Shown here one piece after another: positions 5,381 through 12,642 of a DNA stretch of 12,793 bases. Within the stretch, counting starts at the first letter, position 1. Each line of letters begins with the position of its first letter. A program made the position numbers and the translations under genes. The stretch lies in the NCBI GenBank assembly GCA_964649195.1, contig CAZYPK010000154.1, positions 1 through 12,793 on the forward strand, in the 5' to 3' direction. Source of the DNA: JTS-RE9 sp964649195 (GTDB taxonomy: Bacteria; Planctomycetota; Phycisphaerae; Phycisphaerales; Phycisphaeraceae). The notes beneath the pieces were generated by a model, which ran no database searches, was not told the DNA's origin, and saw nothing but the letters and a program-made list of their open reading frames with translations.

Positions 5381-6475
5381 ATGTCGAATGATCAGGTTCC
5401 AGTCGAACTCTCCGCCTTGCGCATCCGCATTGATGAATTGGATCGGCAGATCGTGGCGCTGCTCAATGAGCGGGCCCGCGTGGTGATCGAGGTGGGTCGG
5501 GTCAAGCGTGACGGCAACTCGCCGATCTACGCCCCCGATCGTGAGCAGCGCGTGCTGGCGCAGGTGCGTTTGCACAACAAGGAGGGGCCGCTGCCGGATT
5601 CGTGTCTTGAAGCGATTTATCGGGAGTTGATGTCCGGCTCCTTCGCCCTGGAGCGTCCGCTTCGCATCGGCTACCTGGGGCCTGCCGGTTCGTTCAGCCA
5701 TCTGGCGGCAAGGCGGAAGTTCGGCGCGAGCGTGGAGTATGACGCCGTCGAAGACATCGGCGCGGTGTTCGATGAAATCTCGCGCGGCCACCTGGACCTG
5801 GGGCTGGTGCCGATTGAAAACTCCTCGATGGGCGGCATCGGCGAGACGCTCGACGGCTTTCTGGATTCCCCGGTGCGGGTGTGCGCCGAGGTGCTGATCA
5901 ACATTCATCACAATCTGCTGGCCAACTGCGTGCCGGAGGAGATCAGGCGGGTCTATTCGAAGCCGGAGGTTTTCGCCCAGTGCCGCAAGTGGCTGAGCGT
6001 GCAGATACGCCAGGCCGATCGCGTGCCCGTCGCCTCCAGCAGCAAGGCGGCGGAAATGGCTTCGCAGGAGCCGGGCGCCGCCGCCATCGGCTCCACGCTG
6101 GCGGCGGAACTCTACGGCCTCAAGGTGCAGTTCGCCAACATCGAGGACAACCCCAACAACGTCACCCGCTTCTTCATCATCGGCACCCAGCAGCCGGCCC
6201 CCACCGGCGATGACAAGACCGCCATCATGTTCACCACCGCCCACAAGGCCGGCGCCCTGAGCGATGTGCTGGAGGTCTTCCGCCGCAACGGCTGCAACCT
6301 GACCCACATCGACAAGCGGCCCACCAAGCGGGCCAACTGGGAATACTGCTTCTTCATCGACCTGCTGGGACATCAGTCCGATCCGAACGTCACCGCGGCC
6401 ATCGCCGAAGCCGAGGCCCGCTGTCTGCAACTCAATGTGCTCGGCTCATTCCCCAGGGCCAAGGAAGTGTTGTAG
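5381..6475 (+). CDS. pheA: Bifunctional chorismate mutase / prephenate dehydratase (P-protein)
   Basis: The enzyme converts chorismate to prephenate and prephenate to phenylpyruvate, the committed route to phenylalanine in the cytoplasm. The 364-residue product has the full P-protein order. The AroQ-type chorismate mutase is at about 8-88 (IDELDRQIVALLNERARVV). The prephenate dehydratase is at about 94-270, with GYLGPAGSFSHLAA, VPIENSSMG and the catalytic NNVTRF (Thr262). The C-terminal ACT domain is at about 281-355, with GALSDVLEVF and NLTHIDKRP in place of the more common ESRP, so phenylalanine feedback binding is likely. The length is normal. The frame is open back to 5189, but that extension is low-complexity Ser/Gly and would cross the C/T tract. 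The ATG at 5381 directly precedes the conserved domain and follows a TACAAT box. A repeat element begins at the base after the stop codon. Confidence 0.95.
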   Translation: MSNDQVPVELSALRIRIDELDRQIVALLNERARVVIEVGRVKRDGNSPIYAPDREQRVLAQVRLHNKEGPLPDSCLEAIYRELMSGSFALERPLRIGYLGPAGSFSHLAARRKFGASVEYDAVEDIGAVFDEISRGHLDLGLVPIENSSMGGIGETLDGFLDSPVRVCAEVLINIHHNLLANCVPEEIRRVYSKPEVFAQCRKWLSVQIRQADRVPVASSSKAAEMASQEPGAAAIGSTLAAELYGLKVQFANIEDNPNNVTRFFIIGTQQPAPTGDDKTAIMFTTAHKAGALSDVLEVFRRNGCNLTHIDKRPTKRANWEYCFFIDLLGHQSDPNVTAAIAEAEARCLQLNVLGSFPRAKEVL

Positions 6476-6645
6476 GGTGGCTGGGGCTGGAGGCTTTGCG
6501 CAAGCCCCGGCCCGGCGACCCTCAGCATTCAGCATTCAGTCTTCAGCATTCAGCCTTCAGTCTTCAGCATTCAGTCTTCAGTTGCACCACCTTGCTTCGT
6601 GCATCTGGGCCGGGGCTTGCGCAAAGCCTCCAGCCCCAGCCACCC
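6476..6645. repeat. TIR element with heptamer array, copy 1 (9 units)
   Basis: A perfect 38-bp inverted repeat (6476-6513 and 6607-6644, beginning GGTGGCTGGGGCTG) encloses CGACC and then a tandem 7-bp array YNTTCAG (nine units at 6519-6581, the first degenerate). A fixed segment TTGCACCACCTTGCTTCGTG follows. No coding capacity. It begins directly after the pheA stop. Two further copies lie at 10086-10307 and 12673 to the window end. Confidence 0.88.
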
Positions 6646-6663
6646 GATGCAGAGCCTCAACCC

Positions 6664-6699
6664 CAGTCACCCAAAACTTCACACCACCCAAAACTTCAC
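6664..6699 (+). repeat. Duplicated ACCCAAAACTTCACA box
   Basis: CAGTCACCCAAAACTTCACA (6664-6683) is followed directly by a second CACCCAAAACTTCAC unit. A nearly identical 20-mer occurs in minus orientation at 12643-12662, upstream of the other prepilin-leader gene. A weak TATGAT (6721-6726) lies downstream. It could be a regulatory site or simply the edge of the neighbouring repeat element. Confidence 0.5.
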
Positions 6700-6772
6700 A
6701 AACCCCAGCCCGACCGCTGTTATGATATCCCCGCTTCTTTGAGTTTTCGGTCATGCACCTTCGGAGTCGGCC

Positions 6773-7543
6773 ATGATCAGCAGGAAGGCATTCACGATCA
6801 TCGAACTGCTGGTGGTGATTTCCATCATCACGCTCCTGATCTCGCTGCTGATGCCTTCGTTGGGCAAGGCCAGGTATGTCGCGCGGGTGACCGAGTGCAT
6901 GGTCAACGTGCGTTCGCAGTGGCAGGCGCAGACGCAGCTCGCCGACGCCAACGGGGGAAGATTCTGGCGGCATAACGACTACTCGGCGGACTACGTTCGC
7001 TCCGGCGGGGCGGCCGGCAGCGTCTGGGAGGCGATCAAGAAAGGCCGGTATCTGAGCGAATACACGATCACCATCTGCCCGGTGACCAAGGCCTACCCCG
7101 GTAATGCCACGGAGCGATATCTGAGTGCATCCTGGAACGGCGGCGACTACGCGGGCTGGGATACGCAGCAGCCGCAAATCCTGATGACCTACATGTGGTT
7201 TGCCAACTATCAGACCGGCAACGGCACCATCCCCACCGGCGTGATCACCCAATTCCTGAATCCCGATGGCGCACAGGAACCGCGCTGGCCGGTGAACATG
7301 GGCGAGGCGACCAGCGACCGGGCGTTCATCACCCATCGCATATCCGGCGGCGCCGCCGGGTATGTCTCCCACAATCTGGGGCATCTCGGATTCGGCCTGG
7401 CGATCGCAACGCAGGACCTGCTGCGAGGCACGCAGGATCAGCCCGTCGGTTATGCCGATGGTCATGTGCTCTCCCGTCCCATCTCCGAAGTCAAGGCGAG
7501 AACCCTGATCCCCTCAAGCGGCATCGGCTATTACTACTATTGA
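6773..7543 (+). CDS. Prepilin-type N-terminal cleavage/methylation domain protein
   Basis: The 256-residue product begins with a class III prepilin leader: MISRKA, then the mature start FTIIELLVVISIITLLISLL with Glu at +5. A prepilin peptidase would cleave after Ala6, and the hydrophobic stretch anchors or packs the protein in a pseudopilus or type II secretion-like fibre. The residue at -1 is Ala, not the usual Gly, which is tolerated in some pseudopilins. The body is aromatic and Gly-rich, and near residues 226-232 it has VGYADGHV, matching the DGHV part of the H-X9-DG tail seen in large planctomycete prepilin families. GGAG lies 6 nt before the ATG. The secreted DUF1080 gene starts 29 nt downstream, so the two are probably co-transcribed. 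The specific role is unknown; surface-fibre or secretion-associated display is inferred. Confidence 0.85.
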   Translation: MISRKAFTIIELLVVISIITLLISLLMPSLGKARYVARVTECMVNVRSQWQAQTQLADANGGRFWRHNDYSADYVRSGGAAGSVWEAIKKGRYLSEYTITICPVTKAYPGNATERYLSASWNGGDYAGWDTQQPQILMTYMWFANYQTGNGTIPTGVITQFLNPDGAQEPRWPVNMGEATSDRAFITHRISGGAAGYVSHNLGHLGFGLAIATQDLLRGTQDQPVGYADGHVLSRPISEVKARTLIPSSGIGYYYY

Positions 7544-7572
7544 AAGATGACAGGTCAAACAGGAGCACACCT

Positions 7573-8667
7573 TTGAGTTCCCAACAAAAAACATGGCTCG
7601 CCGGAATCGCATGGCTCATGCTGGCCCTCGGTGTTGCGCAGGCGGCGCCGGAACAGAAGCAGGCCACCCCGGCGCAGGCGGAAGAGAAGGCGGATGAGAA
7701 AGCGGATGAAAAGATCGTGCCCGCTTTCAGCCGGGGCGTCGGTCGCGGCTGGGTCGAGATCACCGGCAAGGATTTTTTGAACGTGAACTGCTGGGACGAC
7801 ACCTGGACCTGGAAGGAAGGCCACGCCTGGTGTACCGGCAAGCCCACCGGCGTGATCCGGTACAGGGAGCCGCTGACCAATTTCGAATTCTCCTGCGAAT
7901 GGATGCACAAGGAAAAGGGCGGAAACTCAGGCATTTTCGTGTGGGCCAGTCCGCAGTCGATTCTCAATCTGACCAAAGGCAACGGCAGCCTGCCGCACGG
8001 CATCGAGGTGCAGGTGCTCGATCTGGGGTACCGCGAGATTTACGAAGCGCAATACAAAAAACCGGGCAACTGGTTCACCAGCCACGGCGATGTGTTCCCC
8101 GTCGGGCCGGTCAAGATGAAGCCGTTCCCGCCGGTGGCGCCGGATGGCGTGCGCAGCTTCCCTTCCAAGGAAACGACGCTGGGCGTCAACCAATGGAATC
8201 ACTACTACGTTCGCGCCATCGATGGCGAGGTTCGCCTGTGGGTCAATGGCGAGGAAGTCTCCGGCGGCAACGGCATCTCGCCGGCATCGGGATTCCTCTG
8301 CCTGGAGTCGGAAGGGGCGCCGATCGAGTTCAAGAACCTTCGGCTTCGCAAGCTGCCGCCGATGGAAACGAAGCTGCCCAAGGGAATGGAGATTCCCGTG
8401 CCGGTCATCCAGAACCCCGCGAATCGGCCGGCGGTGTCGCTCAAGGATCATGCCGCCCTGGGCACATGGGAATACATGGGCTCCTACACGCGCGAGTTTC
8501 TCCCGGATGGCCGGTGCATTCTTCGCAACGGGAAGGAAGTGATCTGGACCAAGAAGTGCATCGGGCAGACCGCGACCACCATCACCCTCGAAGGCGGCTA
8601 CCAACACCTGCTCGAAGGCGAGATCATGAAAATCGAAGGCCGCTACGAGGCAAAGCGAAGAAAGTAG
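7573..8667 (+). CDS. Secreted 3-keto-disaccharide hydrolase (DUF1080) family protein
   Basis: The family has a concanavalin/LamG-like beta-sandwich and is associated with hydrolysis of 3-keto-disaccharides and other glycans. The start is TTG 7573 with AGGAG 7 nt upstream. An upstream extension in this frame would run inside the preceding gene and is rejected. The 364-residue product has a signal peptide (KTWLAGIAWLMLALGVAQA, cleavage near residue 24) and a charged linker with EEKADEKADEK. The DUF1080 domain at about 57-260 contains GGNSGIFVWA (116-125), GIEVQVLD (143-150), NHYYVRAIDGEVRLWVNGEE and the closing IEFKNLRLR. A further C-terminal module of about 70 residues (294-364, GTWEYMG...EFLPDGRCILRNG) resembles small beta-barrel tails seen in planctomycete proteins. 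It is exported to the periplasm or surface. The exact substrate cannot be read from the sequence. Confidence 0.85.
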   Translation: MSSQQKTWLAGIAWLMLALGVAQAAPEQKQATPAQAEEKADEKADEKIVPAFSRGVGRGWVEITGKDFLNVNCWDDTWTWKEGHAWCTGKPTGVIRYREPLTNFEFSCEWMHKEKGGNSGIFVWASPQSILNLTKGNGSLPHGIEVQVLDLGYREIYEAQYKKPGNWFTSHGDVFPVGPVKMKPFPPVAPDGVRSFPSKETTLGVNQWNHYYVRAIDGEVRLWVNGEEVSGGNGISPASGFLCLESEGAPIEFKNLRLRKLPPMETKLPKGMEIPVPVIQNPANRPAVSLKDHAALGTWEYMGSYTREFLPDGRCILRNGKEVIWTKKCIGQTATTITLEGGYQHLLEGEIMKIEGRYEAKRRK

Positions 8668-8680
8668 GGGAACAGGAGAT

Positions 8681-8734
8681 TCATAGCCGCAGCGTCCTCG
8701 CTGCGCGTCATAGCCGCAGCGTCCTCGCTGCGCG
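8681..8734. repeat. Tandem 27-bp hairpin repeat (two units)
   Basis: Two identical, directly adjacent copies (8681-8707 and 8708-8734) begin TCATAGCCGCAGCG. Each contains the hairpin CGCAGCG-TCCT-CGCTGCG. They begin 13 nt after the stop of the DUF1080 gene. They may help end transcription or protect the mRNA, but there is no T-run. Confidence 0.85.
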
Positions 8735-8748
8735 TCCGCGAGACCGCA

Positions 8749-8862
8749 AAAGGCAATTGGTTATTGTTTATTGGTGATTGCTTATGTCTTATTGAAGTGG
8801 CGAAGACTGTCCCCCCCAATAAGCAATAAGCAATCACCAATAAACAATAACCAATTGCCTTT
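8749..8862. repeat. Long AT-rich hairpin between convergent genes
   Basis: Left arm 8749-8794 and right arm 8817-8862 are inverted repeats of 46 nt that differ only at the adjacent pair GT/TG, around a 22-nt loop containing a C-run. The arms begin AAAGGCAATTGG and are much more AT-rich than the flanks. The position, between the ends of the DUF1080 gene and the minus-strand epimerase gene, suits a bidirectional transcription stop. It could equally be a small non-autonomous palindromic element. Confidence 0.85.
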
Positions 8863-8877
8863 ACTCCTGACCTCTGA

Positions 8878-10056
8878 CTACCCCAGCTTCATCGCCGTGA
8901 GCAGCATTCGCGGGTGATGGAAGAAGCTCTTCCAGAGGTTGCCTTTGAGCGTGGAGGAGACCGAGCCATCGCGGTGAAGGTAGCCGAACCATTCCCCATG
9001 CTCGGCGTCGGCGAAATGGCTGAACGACCAGTCATGCACCTGCCGGTGCATCCGGGCGTACTTTGCATCGCCGGTGAGCTTCCACGCCATGAGCGTGGCG
9101 ATGATCGCCTCATCGTGAGGCCACCAGAACTTCATGTCATGCCAGTATTCCTGCACCGGTTTGCCGTGCAGGTCGCAAAAACAGCGGAGGCCGCCGTGCT
9201 CGCGGTCCCAGCCACGCTCGAACATCCAGTCGAGCATGTGGCAGCCCAGCTTGATGAGCCGCCCGTCGCCGCGGTGGGCGCCTTCCCGCATGATGAACCA
9301 TGCGCCTTCGATCGCGTGGCCGGGGTTGAGCGTGCGGCCATCGAAGTGGTCGATGATCGAGCCATCCGGGGCCACGCATTCCATCACAGCCCGCAGCTCA
9401 GGCTTCACAAACAACGTGGCGATCTCGTCAATGCAGCGATCGATCCATGCGGTGAGCCTGGCATCCTCGCCGAGACAGGCCCGCAGCTCCTGCGCGGTGA
9501 CCAGCGCGATCATGCGCGGCCCCATGCCGATCATCGGCCTCACATCGGTGAACTTGGAAGGCATGAGATTCGGGGTGAAGTTCCAGCGCGTGAAAGCATC
9601 GAAAAGTTCAAACGCTCTGGCGGCGGAGCGGTCGCCACCGGTGGCGCGGGCGTGGGCGGCGAAGGCGATGGCCGCGAACGATTCGCTGTAGGCGTAGCGG
9701 CGCTTGCGGATCGGCCGGCCATCCCGCGTGACATGGAAAAACATCCGGCCATCGCCGTCAAAGCCATGCTTCTCCAGAAAGGCAAGCCCCGATTCGCCCC
9801 ACGCCAGCCAGTCGTCGCGCTCTTCGACGGTGTTGTAAAGCGAAAGCAGCATCCACGTCATGCGGCCTTGCGCCCAGATCGACTTGTCGGTGTCAACGAC
9901 CGTCCCATCGCGATCCAGGCAGTGCAGAAAGCCGCCATGCTCGCGGTCAACGCAGCGCGGAAACCAGAACGGCACGCAGTCCTCAAGCAGCGCACGACGA
10001 TAAAACGCGGCCGGAAAAATGGAATCGATCGTGGCTGCGATGTGAAGTCTCCTCAA
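8878..10056 (-). CDS. AGE-family epimerase (N-acylglucosamine 2-epimerase / cellobiose 2-epimerase type)
   Basis: The product has the (alpha/alpha)6-barrel AGE signatures and would interconvert GlcNAc and ManNAc, or epimerise a glucose/mannose end of a disaccharide, in the cytoplasm. Numbered from the chosen start (392 residues), probable catalytic residues are Arg65 (WAQGRMTWM), His247 (NPGHAIEGAW) and His380 (KSFFHHPRMLL). YAYSESFAAIA, WWPHDEAIIA and the closing GYLHRDG...LKG are also typical. No ATG exists near the expected N-terminus. TTG 10056 gives the usual family length but overlaps the good AGGAG at 10053-10049. TTG 10113 would give 411 residues, with an N-terminus translated from the repeat element. 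An ATC at 10041 is well spaced from AGGAG but would be a very rare start. The upstream neighbour on the same strand is a sialidase, supporting an amino-sugar role. Confidence 0.88.
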   Translation of the reverse strand: MRRLHIAATIDSIFPAAFYRRALLEDCVPFWFPRCVDREHGGFLHCLDRDGTVVDTDKSIWAQGRMTWMLLSLYNTVEERDDWLAWGESGLAFLEKHGFDGDGRMFFHVTRDGRPIRKRRYAYSESFAAIAFAAHARATGGDRSAARAFELFDAFTRWNFTPNLMPSKFTDVRPMIGMGPRMIALVTAQELRACLGEDARLTAWIDRCIDEIATLFVKPELRAVMECVAPDGSIIDHFDGRTLNPGHAIEGAWFIMREGAHRGDGRLIKLGCHMLDWMFERGWDREHGGLRCFCDLHGKPVQEYWHDMKFWWPHDEAIIATLMAWKLTGDAKYARMHRQVHDWSFSHFADAEHGEWFGYLHRDGSVSSTLKGNLWKSFFHHPRMLLTAMKLG

Positions 10057-10085
10057 GGCTTCGTCGGGTGGCTGGGACCGCTTCG

Positions 10086-10307
10086 GGTGGCTGGGGCTGA
10101 AGGCTTCGCGCAAGCCCCGGCCCGGCGACCTTCAGCCTTCAGTTTTCAGCCTTCAGCATTCAGCATTCAGCCTTCAGCATTCAGCATTCAGTCTTCAGCC
10201 TTCAGCATTCAGTATTCAGCCTTCAGTTTTCAGTTTTCAGTTTTCAGTTGCGCCACCTTGCTTCGTGCATCCGGGCCGGGGCTTCGCGGACTCAGCCCCA
10301 GCCACCC
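10086..10307. repeat. TIR element with heptamer array, copy 2 (17 units)
   Basis: Same architecture as at 6476-6645. The left end GGTGGCTGGGGCTGAAGG is followed by 17 tandem YNTTCAG heptamers (10129-10247), then TTGCGCCACCTTGCTTCGTG and a right end complementary to the left but imperfect (GACTCAGCCCCAGCCACC). A partial left-end duplicate (GGTGGCTGGGACCG) lies at 10067-10080. It sits between the sialidase and epimerase genes and overlaps the upstream part of the longer epimerase reading frame. Confidence 0.85.
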
Positions 10308-10343
10308 GCCGCGCCGCCTCGCACGCCTTCAGGCCGGTCACGT

Positions 10344-10364
10344 CCGCGACGTGTTACGTCGCGG
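10344..10364 (-). terminator. Hairpin downstream of the sialidase gene
   Basis: CCGCGACGT (10344-10352) and ACGTCGCGG (10356-10364) form a perfect 9-bp stem with a 3-nt loop, 21 nt past the sialidase stop on the minus strand. No U-run follows, so it may be only an mRNA-stabilising hairpin. Confidence 0.35.
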
Positions 10365-10385
10365 CTCTTGTCCCGAACTCAGGTT

Positions 10386-11585
10386 TCAAGGCTTCGGTTT
10401 GTCCTCGCCGCGCACCCAGTCGAGAGGGAAGCGGGCGAACTGAAGGGCGAGCTTTTTCTGATCGTCAACGCCTTCATAAAGGATGCCGATGGAGCCGTCG
10501 GCCAGCACGGTCATGGAGGAATACATCGAGCCGCGCGGATCGAGCAGGCGGCCGGCCGACCATGTTTTGCCGTCGTCATCGCTGGTGCGAACGGTCATCG
10601 CCACGCGATGCTTCGCCGAGTTGGGATTGGAGAAAAGCAGCGCGCCCGAAGGGTGTCGAATCAGGCTCGCCATGCAGGTCGGGTCGGGCAGATCGAGCCA
10701 GTGTTCGCTCCACTTCCCGCCGGCGATGTCGTCCTTCCAGGTGAACTTCGCCCAGGCCCGCTTGCCGCTGCGCGATTCGTCGCGCATCGAGAGCAGGAGC
10801 GATCCGTCGGAAAGCTCGGCAATCTGCGCTTCGCTGGTGGGGGGCTTGTCGGCAATGGCGGCGGGTGAGACGCTCCATGTTTCGCCGCCGTCCTTGCTGT
10901 AGATGAAACAGGAGTGGGGCGGGCCATCGGCGGCGCGATACTGAGCCGCGAAGATGAGCGTGCCGTCGCGCAGCTGGATGCCGTTGCCCGGACCGTTGAA
11001 GAAGAGCCGCCATTTCGGATCGCGGCCTTTGATTGTGCCGGTGATGTTGATGGGCCCGGACCAGGTGACGCCATCATCATCGCTGCGGGTGAGGACGAAT
11101 TGCCCGGTCTCTTCAGGGATGAATCCGGGGGTGAGGCCGGGGCCTGAACCGTGCCAGGCGCGGTTGCCCTTGGACCAGAGCGCGGCAACGAACAGGCGGC
11201 CGGTCTTTCGATCGACGAGGATGGCCGGATCGCCCACGCCGTTGCCCCGGGAATCCTTTTCGTTCTTGTCAAAGTCCAGAATCGTCTTCATCGGCTCCCA
11301 TGTCACGCCCTGATCGGTCGAGCGCATCATGGCCACATCGATATCCCCCGGCAGATCGCCGCTGCCGGTGTGACGCAGATCGAACACCGCCACCAGCGTG
11401 CCTTTGGTCGTCGTGACCAGTCCGGGGATGCGGTAGGTATGCACGCCTTGATCCCCCTGCCTGCGAAGGACGGTGCGCGAAACCGCAGGGTCGCTCAGAG
11501 GATCAGCCAGGGCGGAGGCGAACTGCGAGAGGAGAACGAGGCCGGCAAGGACGAAGTTGAATCGTGGGTGTTGCATGGGCTTCAT
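10386..11585 (-). CDS. Secreted exo-alpha-sialidase (neuraminidase), BNR/Asp-box family
   Basis: The enzyme removes terminal sialic acid from glycans outside the cytoplasm. The 399-residue product has a signal peptide (FNFVLAGLVLLSQFASALA, cleavage near residue 27) and a six-bladed propeller layout. It has the YRIPGL motif with Arg52, and four Asp boxes (SxDxGxTW) at about 89-96, 168-175, 230-237 and 335-342. Likely active-site residues are one of the acidic residues in DIDVAMMRS (81/83), Glu252 (SEAQIAEL), Arg268 (SMRDE), Arg327 (HRVAMTVRTS), nucleophile Tyr355 (MYSSMTV) and Glu371 (ILYEG). This is essentially a full catalytic set. The ATG at 11585 has GAGGA 4 nt upstream. It is probably transcribed with the AGE-family epimerase that follows on the same strand, although a 329-bp gap with a repeat element separates them. 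Confidence 0.93.
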   Translation of the reverse strand: MKPMQHPRFNFVLAGLVLLSQFASALADPLSDPAVSRTVLRRQGDQGVHTYRIPGLVTTTKGTLVAVFDLRHTGSGDLPGDIDVAMMRSTDQGVTWEPMKTILDFDKNEKDSRGNGVGDPAILVDRKTGRLFVAALWSKGNRAWHGSGPGLTPGFIPEETGQFVLTRSDDDGVTWSGPINITGTIKGRDPKWRLFFNGPGNGIQLRDGTLIFAAQYRAADGPPHSCFIYSKDGGETWSVSPAAIADKPPTSEAQIAELSDGSLLLSMRDESRSGKRAWAKFTWKDDIAGGKWSEHWLDLPDPTCMASLIRHPSGALLFSNPNSAKHRVAMTVRTSDDDGKTWSAGRLLDPRGSMYSSMTVLADGSIGILYEGVDDQKKLALQFARFPLDWVRGEDKPKP

Positions 11586-11650
11586 TTTTCCTCGAAGGGA
11601 TTACTGAAAAACCGTTTTCATTGAATCGGGATCAAAATGGCTTCGCATCT

Positions 11651-11792
11651 GCTCCGTAGAAAACCTGATGAGCAGGGCCAAGCCCGAGGGTGAGGCTTTG
11701 CGAACCGTCGGGGTTTTCCGTGTGATTCATTCGATCCCTACCCCGACGGCTCGGCAGACCTCGCCATCGGGCTTGGGGGTTTTCTACAGAGC
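11651..11792. repeat. Large imperfect inverted repeat (MITE-like)
   Basis: Left arm 11651-11713 and right arm 11741-11792 are inverted copies. Both outer ends read GCTC(C/T)GTAGAAAACC and both inner ends finish with CCGTCGGGG. The left arm carries about 11 extra bases (near 11666-11676) absent from the right arm, and several mismatches occur in the middle. The 27-nt loop holds no gene. It fills the gap between the second prepilin-leader gene and the sialidase start on the same strand. Confidence 0.8.
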
Positions 11793-11810
11793 ATTTCACA
11801 TCAGATTCAA

Positions 11811-12608
11811 TCAGAAGTTCCGATGGAACGAATAATCGGCGCCGCTGAGCGTCTGCATCCGGGTTTTGGTGAAGGCCACGTGCATGTCGGCGAAGAGCAG
11901 GTTCCAGGTGAGCGGGACATCGTGCCAGTGCCAGGAGTTGCCGTAGGTGGTCCACTGGGCGACGGTCCACCACTGCGGGCCGTAGGCGCCGTTGTCGCCG
12001 GTGACGACCATGCGTGAAGGCGACTTGATCTGGTGCATGGTTCGGCCGATGCCGGGGTTGCCGCCGGCCATATCGACCAGTCCGCCGTAGCTGTCGCTGA
12101 CGTGCGAGTTGGAGCCATACGATGTGCCGTAGCCGACCAGATGGGATCCGATCATCGCGCCATTGGTACCCAGCCCGCCCTGATCGGAAGGGCAGCCGGC
12201 CACATCGACCTTCTCGCCGTATTGAAAGCCCTGGCCGAGATAGCGGTTGACGGGTCGATCTTCAGGCCCCATCGCATCGCCGGGCGTGTTGCCGTAGCCG
12301 TTGAACGTGCCGGATTGTCCCCACCAGGAGAATTGCGAGCCGGCGTACTTGGGCGGGAACCTGGAGAGGTTGTCGCTGAGGTAGCCGCGCAGCGCCAGGC
12401 CCAGTTGATGAAGATTGCTGCCGCAGATGGCGGTGCGGGTGACGGATCGCACCTTGTTCATGGCGGGAAGAAGGATCGACATGATGATCGAGATCAGGGC
12501 CACGACCGCCAGCAGCTCCGGCACGGTGAACGCGGGCGCAGCCACAAACGAAACGGATCGTCTCCGCACCTGCTTTCGCTGGGCTTTCGTGGTCTTGCAT
12601 CGGTTCAT
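11811..12608 (-). CDS. Prepilin-type N-terminal cleavage/methylation domain protein with H-X9-DG-like tail
   Basis: The 265-residue product has a long basic leader of 26 residues (RCKTTKAQRKQVRRR), then the prepilin mature start FTVPELLAVVALISIIMSILL with Glu at +5 and, as in the other prepilin-leader gene here, Ala at -1. The body is rich in Gly, Ser and aromatics. Near residues 236-244 it has NLLFADMHV, matching the conserved (N)xLFxDGHV tail of planctomycete prepilin-like proteins but with Met in place of Gly. It is probably a pseudopilin-like or surface protein processed by a prepilin peptidase. The ATG at 12608 has a modest GAGAT 5 nt upstream. It lies on the same strand as the sialidase, 225 bp upstream, separated by an inverted repeat, so co-transcription is uncertain. 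The specific role is unknown. Confidence 0.85.
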   Translation of the reverse strand: MNRCKTTKAQRKQVRRRSVSFVAAPAFTVPELLAVVALISIIMSILLPAMNKVRSVTRTAICGSNLHQLGLALRGYLSDNLSRFPPKYAGSQFSWWGQSGTFNGYGNTPGDAMGPEDRPVNRYLGQGFQYGEKVDVAGCPSDQGGLGTNGAMIGSHLVGYGTSYGSNSHVSDSYGGLVDMAGGNPGIGRTMHQIKSPSRMVVTGDNGAYGPQWWTVAQWTTYGNSWHWHDVPLTWNLLFADMHVAFTKTRMQTLSGADYSFHRNF

Positions 12609-12642
12609 GATTCATCTCGATTCGTGACTGAGAACTTTGGGG

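Noticed and set aside
5246..6430. Minus-strand open frame opposite pheA
   Set aside because: It is a shadow of the well-supported pheA coding sequence; composition is His/Arg/Gly-rich without motifs.
10129..10247. Heptamer array considered as a CRISPR
   Set aside because: Units are 7 bp with no spacers, and no cas gene is nearby; it is a tandem repeat inside a TIR element.
8914..10443. Plus-strand open frame of 509 codons opposite the epimerase
   Set aside because: The minus strand encodes a clear AGE-family protein with catalytic residues; the plus-strand product has no recognisable domain and runs through the heptamer repeat.
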